Assembly: GCA_035772405.1 (NCBI GenBank)
Contig: JAYKKM010000079.1
Coordinates: forward strand, 1,007,001-1,071,000
Direction of reading: 5' to 3'
Source: Chrysogorgia sp. JL179-B06
Lineage: Eukaryota > Cnidaria > Anthozoa > Scleralcyonacea > Chrysogorgiidae
Length of the DNA stretch: 64,000 nt
Below, piece by piece: positions 38,827 to 50,322 of the stretch (positions are counted from its first letter, which is position 1; each line of letters starts with the position of its first letter). The notes beneath the pieces are model-generated. The model searched no databases and was not told the DNA's origin. It saw nothing but the letters and a program-made list of their open reading frames with translations. A program made the position numbers and the translations under genes.

Positions 38827-40489
38827 GGTGGTCTTCCACAAAAAATTTTAAAATTTTATATTTTGTTTTGGGCTAAATTGTTTTTGTACCATTAGAGAGA
38901 TATCATAAGACTGATGCTAGTAACACTTTTCATTAATATGTTGTTGCCATGGTAACCAAGTAACGGACCGCCAACAGCGAAAAAGTTACCTATTTTGTGC
39001 AAAGGATATCTCAAGAACCAAAGTTCGTACATTCTCAGAAAAAGGCTTAAAATTATCTACAGATATACCTTTTTGTTCTGAAGCTCAAAAATCTTAATAA
39101 AATTGTGTTTCTAACAAGAAAAAAATATTTTTTCTTTAATAATGACTTCATTACTTGTAACGTCAGCACAAATTATTCCATTCACAACCACACAAAAATA
39201 AATTATTAAAATTTTCGAGGTTCAGAACATAAAACAACACCATAACAACTATTTCTGAAAGTTTCAACAAGTTTGGTCATATATTTACCCAGATATCCTT
39301 TGCAGAGTAAAGTCAAAAAGCTCAAATTGCAGAATTAGAGAAAATCAAGTTCAAAAGTTGAAGTCGATAACTGGATATGTCACACGGTTGTAGTTTACGA
39401 TTACACGGATAGGTTTCGTAATATATTTATTTCATCTATAAAACTTTCGACTTGTGTAGCAAAGGACTGATCGTCACGAAGTGATTAGAATTTTACTGTT
39501 TATAGTTTTTGCGAGTGTTCTTGTTGATATCGTCATGTTGTTGTTTTACATTGGAGAAGAAGGTCGAAGGGCATAAGAATTGGCGCGCAAATTGGTGGCA
39601 CGGGGATTGTTATTAGTGTATACATACACAGTACTAGTTCATTATACATAAACACATGCCGTATGCATCACCCGGGAAAAAAATACCTATATAGAGCATT
39701 ATGCCTAGTCGTAGCCAAAAATGACATGAGCCGTAGCCCGATTTTATCAACGGGGGTAAATAATACCGTACTAAAACCGGAAGTCGAAAAGGGAACTCCA
39801 AATACACCCTAAGCGAGAGATTGCACACTTTAACTCATTATTATAAGTTTTAAAAAAATCTTTTCTTCTACACTTTCCGCTCTAGGGTCGTGTTTATGTT
39901 TAACAACAATGGCGGATGCTACCAGTTTCCTACCGTCACAGCCTCCCTCGTTAGCAACAAAGCCAGAGGATCCTGTATATTCTTTTACAGGACCAGGGAT
40001 CGGGTCATTGGTCTTAATGATGTCCTCGCCAACTGTGAAACACGGCAATGTGGAAACTTAGCCCTACTAAATTAAAAGCAGTTTGATTCCCATCAAAAGC
40101 GGCCGCCCGTTGAAAAACTTCTCTCGCTAACATAAACCAAAATAAACAATATCACATATGCCTGAAGACCGGTCACATGACTACCCACGCACCAATCAAT
40201 TCACTCTTAATGTTTTAAAATATAATAACATTTCATTTAGGGAGAGGTGGTGCGGGAGAAAATGTGCGCAACATGGAAAATTAAGCAGTTTTTGTATCCA
40301 AATATACGTTGCTACGGGAGTTGCTAAGGCGGAAAATGCAGTCCAGCCTTGGAATTTTACGAATTTTCAACATTTCTATCTTTGCAATCGAAAAAATTCT
40401 TTCAATTATCTATTCTAATATGGTTAACCAGTTAATTTATGGCTAATTCAAAAATTCACCAAAATATTTATTTTTTGTAGTGTACCCCC
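38827..40489. mobile_element. TTAA-flanked, piggyBac-like non-autonomous element (1.66 kb)
   Basis: TTAA at 38823-38826 and again at 40490-40493. Terminal repeats GGTGGTCTTCCACAAAAAAT and the complement of the right end, GGGGGTACACTACAAAAAAT, agree at about 15 of 20 positions. It interrupts the non-LTR relic 38730-40602, so it is the younger insertion. No transposase is visible. The interior includes inverted blocks (GTTCTGAAGCTCAAAA near 39078 against GAGGTTCAGAAC near 39219) and an unrelated-looking segment at 39400-40130 carrying a short open frame. Confidence 0.65.
39909..40061 (+). CDS. 50-residue open frame inside the TTAA element
   Basis: ATG in a strong context (ACAACAATGGCGG) followed by 49 codons: it starts MADATSFLPSQPPSLATKPE, continues through YSFTGPGIGSLVL and ends VKHGNVET before TAG. 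The composition (Pro/Ser-rich start, then a hydrophobic segment) is protein-like, and the ~150 bases before it look like a promoter/5' UTR rather than MITE sequence. The opposite strand is also open here, starting after an AG at ~40060. No known protein recognised. It may be a captured first exon of a host gene or chance. Confidence 0.3.
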   Translation: MADATSFLPSQPPSLATKPEDPVYSFTGPGIGSLVLMMSSPTVKHGNVET

Positions 40490-40791
40490 TTAAGTTTATA
40501 ATTGTAATAGCTTATTTTTTTGTATATATGGAATTAGCGCTATAGATATGGAATTAGCGCTATAGAAATTTCTTTTAATAATAATAATAATAATGATAAC
40601 AACTCATAGCAACTTCGTACCCAGGCTTTTGAGCACCCTGATTTAAAATATTACAGCCCCCCCCCCTGATATGCAAATATGGCCGACGTTTGATCTTTTT
40701 GTAAACAGAAAGTATCGCTTTATTAAAAGTCGTTTTTCTTATATTTGGGATTAATATATTGAAATTTAATTCAAGAAAAGGTTATTAGCAA

Positions 40792-43588
40792 ATGGAGGGG
40801 TCAACTCCAGCGTTAATATTACTAGAAGAGTCACAGAAAGGATCAGATTTCTCGTTCAGAACAACAGACGACACAGACGAGCAACTGTGTGACTGGCTTG
40901 GTGTTAAAAAACCATCCGTTTCTTCGCATCCTGTCGAGCAGCAAGATAAGAAAAATATTATTGGCCGAAAGGAGCAATCGTTTTCCTCTTTTGGCAACGT
41001 AAACAAAGGCCTAAGGTTTCATAATCGTCATTTATTGCCTGGTGAAATATGTAAGAGTCATGAAGAGTTACATGTAAAGTTTGAGCATTTCTCCGTTTCT
41101 TCGCAATTTATCGAGCAATACAGAAGAGCAAAGGAGCTCCGTATCGAGGCAGCATTAAATAAATTAATGGAGCACAAAGGACGAGTTTTAATATCGTCGC
41201 AAGAAGTTGTAAAGTCAAAAAGCAAGTCGATGAGTGAAGTGTCAAGTAGTAGCAGCCCAGACATGAGTGCTGCTAGCTATCCCGTACTATTAAGACACCA
41301 TCGACCACACAACAAGAAGTTTGTCAACTCAGTGAAGCCTTCATTACCTCAGACTGGTTACTTTACAGGAAAGAAATGGGTATACCCAAAGGATATGGAT
41401 TCCTTTAACCGCAATTGTGGATCAAAACGGTGAGTTTTGTGTTTAATAGTTTCAGAGCTAGCCCCTCCCTAGCTCTCTCCTCTGCAGAGGCTTGGGGGGG
41501 GGGGGGTGTGTCTACCTGGATGTAAAGTTTTCCCTGGTATGAGGGTCACCCTGCCGCACAAGACAACATTATCGTGCATTTATGTGAAGAAAACTTGTTG
41601 CCTCGAGGGCGAACCAACAACTCCGTTCCCACAGAGTTGTTTCAGGTAGGTGAGTCAACGTGTTTACATGAGGAAAAGTTACCTCGAACCCCAGGGTGAC
41701 CCTACCTTGCCGAAGGTGTCCCTTATTTGGCTAATGATATAATACTAAACGTTAGGGGTATCTAGACAAACATTTGATTTCATCTTTTTTATTGGGAATT
41801 ATTGTTTCTTGCAGTTGTTCAAAATTACAAGTTAAGAAACCAGAAATCCAGGTACATCAAGCAAGTCTTAGAGTTTAGACAAAACAATCCTTTTATCATT
41901 GATATTGTGGGATAGAGGAGTCTTTCTAACAGATGTAATATAACTCCACTTTTGATTGGATGTTGTGTGTGTGCAACCTCATACCCAGGATCTGTCTCCA
42001 CTACCCCCACCCGCTTACAGCAGGTGGGGGGAGCGGTGGATGGGGGTGGAGGTAAGACCCTGGGTACGAGGTTGGTGTGATATTTCTCTTTTTGGCTGTC
42101 ACTTTGAGCATAGTTAATATAACCACAATCCTTAGAAAACGATTCCCAGACAGGAATCAAAACTGTCACCTTCTGAATACCATTCATTACATCAGTCAGT
42201 ATATATACAGCATAGCCACACATTGTTTATTTATTTATTTATTTATTCGATTTGCCACATGTACAAGTATCTTTAAGGTTATGGGTACATAGTGATACAA
42301 AAGAATAACAACAACAAAGAGAAAGGAGTTCATGTGTCAGGGATAACAACAGCTTACGCCAATTACTGAGGGCCCACTACACATTGCTGATGTGTATTAA
42401 ACCAGCACATCATTGTAACTGGCTTCACTCTCCATCTGAGTCTTGTTTACTCAATGGTTAAAGTGTCTCACCGGCAATCAGAAGGTCACAGGTTTGACTC
42501 CTGTCTGGCATGGGGAAACGTTCTGAGGATCGAGCTTGACAATCATCCATATATTGTCTGTTTACTCCAAGCTCCCACACTCACTACATCAATGTATAAT
42601 AAACATAACCATTATAATTCAGGCAACTCTCAGTCTTACACTTTTTAATTGTCTCAACTTTCCACATGCATTATTTTCACAAACCATTATTTTCTTAAAT
42701 TGAAAGGTTTTTAAATAGGCCAATAAAAGACCGTCCTATTACTGGTCAGTTTTCATATTTTTGATAGTTGATCTCTGTCTTTGAATGTTTTCATTCTATT
42801 GTAGTTCTAATATTTGTATGTTTAGATGTGTGAAGTTGATCGTCCAGGTTGTTGTAGTCTTGAGAAAGACTATTGTTGGTTCAGAGTCAAGTGAAGATGA
42901 CTGCCGCTGTGGCTGTCGAAACATCAGTCACCAACAATAGTCTTTCTCAAGACTACAACAACCTGGATGATCAGCTTCACACATCTAATGATAATCCTAG
43001 GTTCAAATGTCCATTTAATTTATTTCTATGTTTCAAAGAAAATGAAACTAGAAAAAAAACAATCTGCATGCTGACCAGAAAGGGATAGACATTCTTTTTT
43101 TGCCTTGCATTCCAACATCTATAATACTTTACCAGATCAACTAAATGTATCAATGATTATCTTATATTTTTATTCTTTTTTCACAGGTATTCAATGTTCA
43201 TAACATGTTTCTAACAGGTACAGGTAAGCCGATCAACACTACTTCTAAAAAATCCTGGAGAAAACAAAGGACTATTTGCAGATCAGCTCCAGCCAGTGGT
43301 CAAAGATCTCATAAAAATATCACTTCACCAAGTTTCTTTGTGGCTGGCTCATCAAGGAACACAATTGTGACATCATCAACAAACTGTATGGATTCTAACA
43401 GTTTGATGGAGGGACAAAAAACCCATCCGTCTTTGCATGCATTTAAAAAAGATGGCAAGAGTGTAGTGTTTGGTGAAGAGACAAACTATAAACAACAAAG
43501 TTTAGCTGAGTTTGCAAATACAATTGACTTTTACAAGCACTGTAAGCAAGACACAAGGTCGCGAGCTTATGTGAGAATTGGTACATAA
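40792..43588 (+). CDS. Uncharacterised 358-residue protein, three exons
   Basis: Exons 40792-41429, 41815-41851 and 43187-43588 join in phase through GT-AG introns to 358 residues, and a poly(A) signal AATAAA follows at about 43975. The product is hydrophilic, rich in Ser, Lys and Gln, with no signal peptide or membrane segment. A short amphipathic helix (QFIEQYRRAKELRIEAALNK, about residues 105-124) is the only likely folded piece. Other conserved-looking blocks are QLCDWLGVKKP near the N-terminus, GYFTGKKWVYPKDMDSF before the exon 1 end, and FANTIDFYKHCKQDTRSRAY at the C-terminus. I do not recognise the family. Intron 2 holds a SINE and a foldback MITE. The single long first exon, clean splicing and poly(A) signal make it a real gene in my view. 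Confidence 0.8.
42395..42600 (+). mobile_element. tRNA-headed SINE (intron 2 of the 40.8-kb gene)
   Basis: Leader CATCATTGTAACTGGCTTCA, A box ACTCAATGGTTAAAGTG, B box AGGTTTGACTCCTGTCTGG, tail TTCTGAGGATCGAGCTTGAC then AATCATCCATATATTGTCTG. This is the most complete copy of the family; tails at 14420 (+), 25765 (-) and 58075 (-). Confidence 0.8.
42818..42992. mobile_element. Foldback MITE (intron 2 of the 40.8-kb gene)
   Basis: Left GATCGTCCAGGTTGTTGTAG, centre TCAGAGTCAAGTGAAGATGA and TGTCGAAACATCAGTCACCA, right CTGGATGATCAGCTTCACAC; same family as 31312-31497. Confidence 0.85.
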
Positions 43589-44889
43589 GACATTACTGCA
43601 GTGAGCTGTAATGGATTAATGTGATGAAAAAATACCAAGACAGTAATGACTATATGCTCTATGGGAGTCCAGGTTTGCAGGAACTGTAAAATTATGGATT
43701 TTGTTAGTACAACCTAGTTGTTAAAATACAAGTGGCCGATGTTTATGGGCAGTTACAATGGCAAGTCGTTGTAACTTCCCATGAACATCTGCTGCGAATA
43801 TTTTAATGAACTTGTAAAATGAATAGAATATATGATGCATACTTTGTTTGGAAGTTGTAGAAACGGTGCAAACAAATTATTTTATTTAAACTCAGAAAAA
43901 GCTCAATTTGACCAAGTTAACTTTGATAAAACATTTATGTTTTATCAATATTTTATCCTATGTTAAAGATGCTGAATAAATATTAATTTCTTTTGAATTT
44001 TCTTCATGAATTATTGAGTTCCTATTCTTTGTTAATAAGGGCAGTGTAGCTTGTTGTAGTCTTGAGAAAGATAGAATTGTCCGTTTGGCGTGAGCGTTTT
44101 GGATATGTTTACGTTTCCGACTTAATTTTCAATTCCAACATTCATAAGGACTCATAGAACAAGTTGACTTAGACCAAGTTGGATTAATCATTTCATTTTC
44201 TATTTATACTTGCAAACTACAATACAATTTGAGATTGCAGGGCCGGCGGAAGAGGGGGCGTCGCCCCCCCCACCCCCCCTCTTGTGAAAAGTCAAAATCC
44301 GGGGAGAAATTTGAGGGTGGTGGGGGGGAGGGGTACGGAAGCTGATTTATTGGAAGAGCTTGATTTTAATTACCAAATGTAACGCGTGATCATTACAGCA
44401 TTATTGAACATGTCCATTACTATGAAGGGGGATATTTTGTATCTTTCAATCTTTGTTTGCATGTTTGTCAAGTCCATCTTCCTCTCTATGACTCACTTTG
44501 CGTTAAAACCCACCCAAAACAAGAGAAACAAAATTCCCTTTATGGAAAAATTAATTAAAATATTCTGTACTTATTACAAAGGCCTATGATTCTATGAAAT
44601 GTTTCTATTTAGAGTTGTTTATCAATGAATCACAAGATATCTTGACGTGTATTGTGCCATGTTTTGATTTAGTAATAACAAAATTTTCCGATTTATGGCC
44701 TTCAGATTACTTTTAAAAATTCGCCTCAGAATGCGGGAAATGGTGTTTCAGAGACCCTAGAAATCCAAACCCGTTTTTGGGAGCATGCCCCCGACCCCCC
44801 TAGAAAACTAGCGCCTTTGGCATTTTGGCTTCTCCCCCCCCCCCCAAGCCAAGACCCTCTACACCACTGCCACACCCTATATTTGTTGA

Positions 44890-45610
44890 TCAGAAATTCG
44901 TCGTAGATTTTGAATAATATTTAACCAATTTCAATTCTGAAAACAGATTTGGAATTACCTAGTCGAAGTACCAAACACACGAGTCTATTATATTACGCGA
45001 ACGTGCATACGCTTCGTAAAAACATGTTTATGTACTTCGAAATAAGTCGGCCATGTTTGAATTTGCCGGAACATGTCGGAACTTACCGCTTGGTCCTACC
45101 ATTATATATATAAATATATTTTTTAAATGAAGAGAGGATTTAATATGTATATAATTATACTAGAAATATGTTCCACAATAATCCGCTCGCTCGCCTTTCC
45201 TAGAGTTTCTTTTCCCATCCATGGTCCCCAGTGCCCAGACCGCGTCTGTCGATTACAAATCCCAAAAGACCGGTTCGTCGTACGTAGATTTTGAACGTTA
45301 TCTCCGCCAATATTTACTCGATTTCAATTCTGAAAACAGTTTTGGAATTACCGAGTCTAAATACATAATACGTGTCAATTACATTACGAGAACGTGCATA
45401 CCCTTCGTAAAAACGGTTTATGTACTTAGAAATTAATCGGAATCAGCCAGCCGCTTCGTCGTGTACTTTGAACGTTTTCTCAATCAATATTTAACGGTTT
45501 TCAATTGTGGAAACAGATTTGGAATTAGCCAATACATAACACACGTACCTATTATATATTATATTACGCAAACGTGTATACCCTTCATAAAAACCTCTAT
45601 GTAGTTCGTC
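44890..45610. repeat. Degenerate direct repeats, ~240-bp spacing
   Basis: Three diverged copies share TCGTAGATTTTGAA, CAATATTTA.TCGATTTC, GAAAACAGATTTGGAATTAC and ACGTGCATACCCTTCGTAAA, starting near 44895, 45265 and 45450. A fourth lies at 53395-53575. The middle copy is open over 71 codons, but the others carry stops and length changes, so I read them as an old non-coding repeat. Confidence 0.65.
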
Positions 45611-45879
45611 AGATCACCACTCGCTATACTTGATTACTACTTGCAATGAGGAAATTTCAGACTTCTAAAATTCTTTTTGGTTTGTTGTTGTTTCTAGCGG
45701 TATACTTTACTGAACGTTTAATGGAACAAAAATAAGTAAAACTATGTAACAAGTAGCATTGCTAAATGAGCTGTATTAAGTTTATAATTTTGTTATTTTT
45801 TGAAGAGACCAACTTTATTGTTGATTGACTAAAGAAGATTTCCATGAAAGACCTTTGAAATATATTGGTATGCTTGCTT

Positions 45880-46065
45880 TAGTACGTTTAATAATAATAT
45901 TATCTTTAGTACATTTAATAATATTGTTATCTTTAGTACATTTAATAATATTATCTTTAGTACATTTAATAATATTGTTATCTTTAGTACATTTAATAAT
46001 ATTATCTTTAGTACATTTAATATTATCTTTAGTACATTTAATAATATTATTATCTTTGTGTTAAT
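45880..46065. repeat. Tandem repeat of TTATCTTTAGTACATTTAATAA units
   Basis: About eight copies of a 19-24 base unit that differ by ATT additions. The array is AT-rich and non-coding. Confidence 0.9.
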
Positions 46066-46210
46066 ATACACACTGCTGTAGTGAATGTGGGAGAGCGTAT
46101 TTTGGGTTCTCACGATGTTTTTCTTTGTTTTTTGATTCGTGTTGAATTAAAAAGTCGCGTAATTTTTGTCAAAAGTGCTCAAAACTTAGTAACCAGGCTT
46201 TCCTCTTAAA

Positions 46211-47148
46211 ATGCCGCCATCTTGGAAAGATCAATGTTTTTCACAGCAGAATTTAAAAAGAGAAACTTTGAACCGTAAAACCAAAGAAAACGTCGCGGTA
46301 ACCTCGGTAAGTTTCATATTTTTTTGTAAGAAATTTGTCCTGATAAGTTGGTAACATGGTTATTTATTAAAATGCATTCGTATTTTAAGTAAATATATTA
46401 CCATGTTTACCAACTATTTTGGTGATATAAGCTATTTTAGCTACAGATCGGCCGCTCATACTGTATCTAATACATATAAAGGTTTATTACAATTGCTAAC
46501 TTATACTGCCAACTGGGAAAAATGGGAACTATAAAAATCCACAAATTTGTCAAAGATATACTTAAAAGTGCTTGTAAATAGCTGCTTCTGTTCACATGGT
46601 TTTGTCAATTGAACTTGTGATCTATTTGTGAAAAGGACCTCAATTGTTTTGCAGAATGTCATGCATATAATTTATTGCTTCTGGTTTAATGAGAAAAATA
46701 AAAATTTGGAAGTTCTATATGTTTTTTAAATTGTTTGTCATGACTTGAACAAATTGTAAAGATATTTTATTTTAGGTCAATTACAATTTTTCCCCTTTTG
46801 AATATTGTCACATCACTGGTCTGTACCAAAGGCAGAGGGGTGGGAATGGACCAAAATGTATTATAAATAGTTGAGCTGTCAACATATGTTTTGGAATCTT
46901 TTTTTTTATATTTCTAGTTTGAAATTTAGTAGACTGAATTCTCTTAAAATGGAATGCTATTATGTTGTCATACTATTTCTTACCAAATTTAGTCTTTTCA
47001 TTGGGGGACCATGACCCCTTTCCCACATCAAATATAGGCCTGCATTACATAAAGTATTATTTTCTATTTTCAGGGTGTTCAAAATCAGAGATTGCAATCT
47101 CCAACCACAACCAATTATGACCACTCCTCCTCCTTCATCACTGTTTAG
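46211..47148 (+). CDS. Possible small two-exon gene (56 residues)
   Basis: ATG at 46211 opens a 32-codon exon (MPPSWKDQCFSQQNLKRETL onwards) with donor TCG|GTAAGT at 46306. A candidate acceptor TTTTCAG leads into 47074-47148, coding GVQNQRLQSPTTTNYDHSSS then FITV and a stop, in phase. An alternative middle exon from 46776 is also possible. Composition is polar and disordered-like. The start overlaps GCCGCCATCTTGG, a YY1-type site that is common at animal promoters on its own, which lowers confidence. No family recognised. Confidence 0.25.
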
Positions 47149-49336
47149 TATTTGAATGGACAGTTTTAACAAAAACACATATGTTTTTGTATAAAGCTTA
47201 AAGGTGGTAAACTGTCAAGGTTTTAGATAATCAAATACTGACATTTCAAGGCAAAGCCTTTACTCTGATGAAGGGCTTTGACTTGAAATCAGTATTTTAT
47301 TATCATGTAAAATATCAGCAGTTCACCAGATTTAAGCCTTTTTATGCATAATAATACTGCCTTGTTACACACTGCTTTGGACACTATATTGGGGTTTATC
47401 TCTGGTGTTGGTTCCTAGCACTTTAATTTTCTTATAATACAATATTGTTATTATTTTTTTGTTTTTATTGCTACCATTTGCACTGTAAATAAAAATAAAT
47501 AAAATAAAAATATATTTTATACAGGATAGCTGTTATGTATTCATAAGTAATAGTGTATAAAATTTTTATAATACTGTAACACTGAAATTTCAAATATATA
47601 CTGTATGTACAGGTATACTATAAATGTTGTTGTGGAAACAGTAATTAATACATTTTAATATATGTATTGAAGTAATTGTAATTAAGGGCAATTACACCAG
47701 TCTGACAGGATTTTTCAAAGACGTATATTACACTGCAAATTATGGGTTTTTTTTTTAAATGTCAACGTAATTGCCCCTAGTTACTATACATACAAACCAA
47801 GATTTGTATCTTCTTACAATGTCATGTGATAGTGAAATAAATGGTTTTCATAATTTTTATTTTAATAAGTTAAAACTTAAAATATATGGTATCAGAAAAA
47901 TGTTGACAATCTTCTTAATTCTGAAACAAGGTGCCCAGCAAACGAGCTGCAAATTAAAATATATATAATATGTCAGCATGCTTTCATGAATAAATTTGAC
48001 AATTATTGTACAATCAATACACATGTACCACAAAACAGTAGTCATACATGTAGCCCAAAATCTACACTTTAATCAGTAGTTAACATTATATTAATTTTGT
48101 TGGTATTCATAGTTTTGCTTAGTTAATTACACCTACTAAAAAAATACCTAAATACATTGTCCATTTTCCAGCTCTTAGTTTTAAATGGTTTAGTATTTTT
48201 CTGTGAATAGTATATACTGTATAATATACCAGTATTCTATTTTCACCTTTTTCCTGCTAACTTATCAAACTATTACAATGTGTGAATGTACAATATCCAA
48301 ACAGGGCAACTAGTACAAATTGGTTACTGTAATCCAATAATAGGAAGTATAAATACTCACAAAGCCACCTTAATCAAAATGCAATATACAAAACAGATGA
48401 GACCACATAAATGCTCAAATTCTGCGAGGACCATTCACCTAATGTTTTCTTAAACCACTTTTAATGTGAAGAATAATAACTAAGCTTCAAGATTATATAT
48501 ACCTTGCAGTGTGCCAATCAAAATTTTAGCGATATTTTGCATTTTCGTAAAGCCCACAATCATTCGTGGGCCCAAGTCACAAAAACGTACAACTTTTCAT
48601 GATTAAAAACCTCATATATTTTTTTCTAAATTCTTTACTAGATTTTGGCTGACATCCTATTAATACATGCTTTTAAAACTACATAGTAAAATAATCTTTT
48701 ACAGTTTAGTCGTTAATTGACATATTTTATAACCAAAATTCAAATAGCTACCATTTTACCATAAGATGACGAAAATGAGAAACAAAAATATTTTCTATCA
48801 AAAAAACTGCGAGGACCATTCACTCAATTTTTCTTTAAACAGCGCTTATTGTAAACCTCACTCATTGAATGCAATGCACCGTAAGTCGCACCAGTGTGCC
48901 AATTAGTTTAAAGGTAAAAATATTGAATATTTCGTAAACAACTCCACTTGGTTGGTTGCTACGAATTACGACATACAATAACAAAGTTCGACTACGATAA
49001 ATGACAATAATCATCATAATATTCCTTACTAGCTCGATAAATTCTGCTTTATTCGGCTGTGTGACAACATGTCTTCGTAAATAATATAGCATTGTTGAGA
49101 TCAACATCAATTTTAAGGGGGATCTGGAGAAAACATTGTTGAAACCAATAAGATAAGGGTTCAAACAGTCGACAAAAAAGCCTCTCGCTTGAACGGCCAA
49201 AAAATAATTATCTGCTACTGATATCAGACTGATGCAAATAAGACACAAAGTTTACTCGTATATGTTCCTATCCCCACAATTTTATTAAAAATATTAACAA
49301 TCTAATTACAGAAATAAATAAATGAAATGAACGTAC

Positions 49337-49361
49337 CTGTGTTCTTCTTGCCGTCGAACAT
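49337..49361 (-). CDS. Possible first coding exon of an unknown gene
   Basis: On the minus strand ATG TTC GAC GGC AAG AAG AAC ACA G is followed by a good donor (GTACGT). It codes MFDGKKNT. The preceding 150 bases are less AT-rich than the surroundings, as a 5' UTR might be. I could not identify downstream exons between 46 and 49.3 kb, so this rests on one ATG plus one donor. Confidence 0.2.
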
Positions 49362-49794
49362 TAAACCCCAAGTCTACTCAAGCATGTTGTTGGTGTTAAA
49401 AGCGCCGTGAAGACGTTGCACCAACTTCCAGTAGAAAAAATGTATCGAAGGACTATTTCACGTCTCACATTTAATAATGAGCGATTTTCCGTAAGATTAT
49501 TAAGCCAAAAATGAACAAAATAAATGGTTCACAACTTTTCACCGCCATGTTCCAAAATGCAGCAGAATATTGCTGTTTATTCGCAAAGCATCACGGTATT
49601 TTTGAGCGCCAGTTTCTCGATAATCTAAAAAATCTCCTCTTAATTTCATTTATAAGTAATTAATTTATCACTAATTAATTTAATTTATTCTAATTAATTA
49701 ATTTTAATTTAATTTATTCTAATTTAATTTAATTCATTCTAATTTAATTTAATTTATTCTAATTTAATTTATTTATCACTCTTACGGTGAACAG

Positions 49795-49985
49795 AGACTC
49801 CATACTGGAACGTGCAGTTACTAAGGTTCTGTGGACCTACAATTTGACAACGTTATCCGAAAGACACGAACATTTTACCATTTACTGATGTTATTACAAA
49901 CGGAGCACTTTCTCCTCAGTGATTATAAGATCCTGAGTTGGTCCGACCCAGGATCGAACCTCGACCTCTGTATAATAAAAAGACT
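49795..49985 (-). mobile_element. Diverged tRNA-type SINE
   Basis: Minus strand: AGGTTCGATCCTGGGTCGG (B box), CTGAGGAGAAAGTGCTCCG, TTCGGATAACG and AAATTGTAGGTCCACAGAAC in the same order as 52640-52875 and 9196-9360. Confidence 0.6.
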
Positions 49986-50322
49986 GGTACAGAGTGTCTG
50001 TTTTAATATAGAATTTGTTATCACTTTTCTATCTCACATAAACGTAGTAAGCCTTCAGTCCTGCTTTAGTCAAATTTGTAAAAACATGATGGAGACTGCA
50101 GTATCTTTTATAAATCCTTTTTTATTCTACAATTGAATTTCTATATACAGCTTCACAAACGAAAGTATCCATTTTGTCAAGTAAGACAATGTTTTATCAA
50201 GTCGCTATAGACAGTGCACTTAGTGACATGTCATTAAACTATGTTCTTCAATAACACACTATTACATGAGGCCATTTTCCCAACACAACCAAATGACTAA
50301 CCTGTCTAAAACTCAGTCATCC

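Larger units (their letters stand above)
38730..40602 (+). mobile_element. Non-LTR retroelement 3' end, split by an insertion
   Basis: 38744-38802 translates as DSFKKHLKTYLFREAYI then a stop, a form typical of the C-terminus of jockey/CR1-like reverse-transcriptase proteins. After the TTAA-flanked insertion (38827-40489) the sequence resumes as 3' UTR with a duplicated GGAATTAGCGCTATAGA and ends in a (TAA)n tail at 40580-40602. Confidence 0.65.
43589..50322. other. Largely gene-free region between the 40.8-kb gene and the XK-related block
   Basis: Holds C/G-rich repeat ends (44225-44330, 44780-44850), a degenerate direct-repeat array (44890-45610), a TTATCTTTAGTACATTTAATAA-type tandem (45880-46065), a MITE fragment (47205-47340), AT-rich direct repeats (49640-49780) and a SINE (49795-49985). 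Around 48410 and 48810 the phrase GCGAGGACCATTCAC recurs, hinting at another dispersed repeat. Two weak small-gene candidates are listed separately. Confidence 0.5.

Noticed and set aside
45221..45436. 71-codon open frame in the degenerate repeat
   Set aside because: Sister copies of the repeat carry stops and indels in this frame, so selection for coding is not supported.
48862..49248. Minus-strand 128-codon open frame
   Set aside because: No family resemblance, no acceptor/donor context consistent with an exon, and composition typical of AT-rich non-coding DNA.
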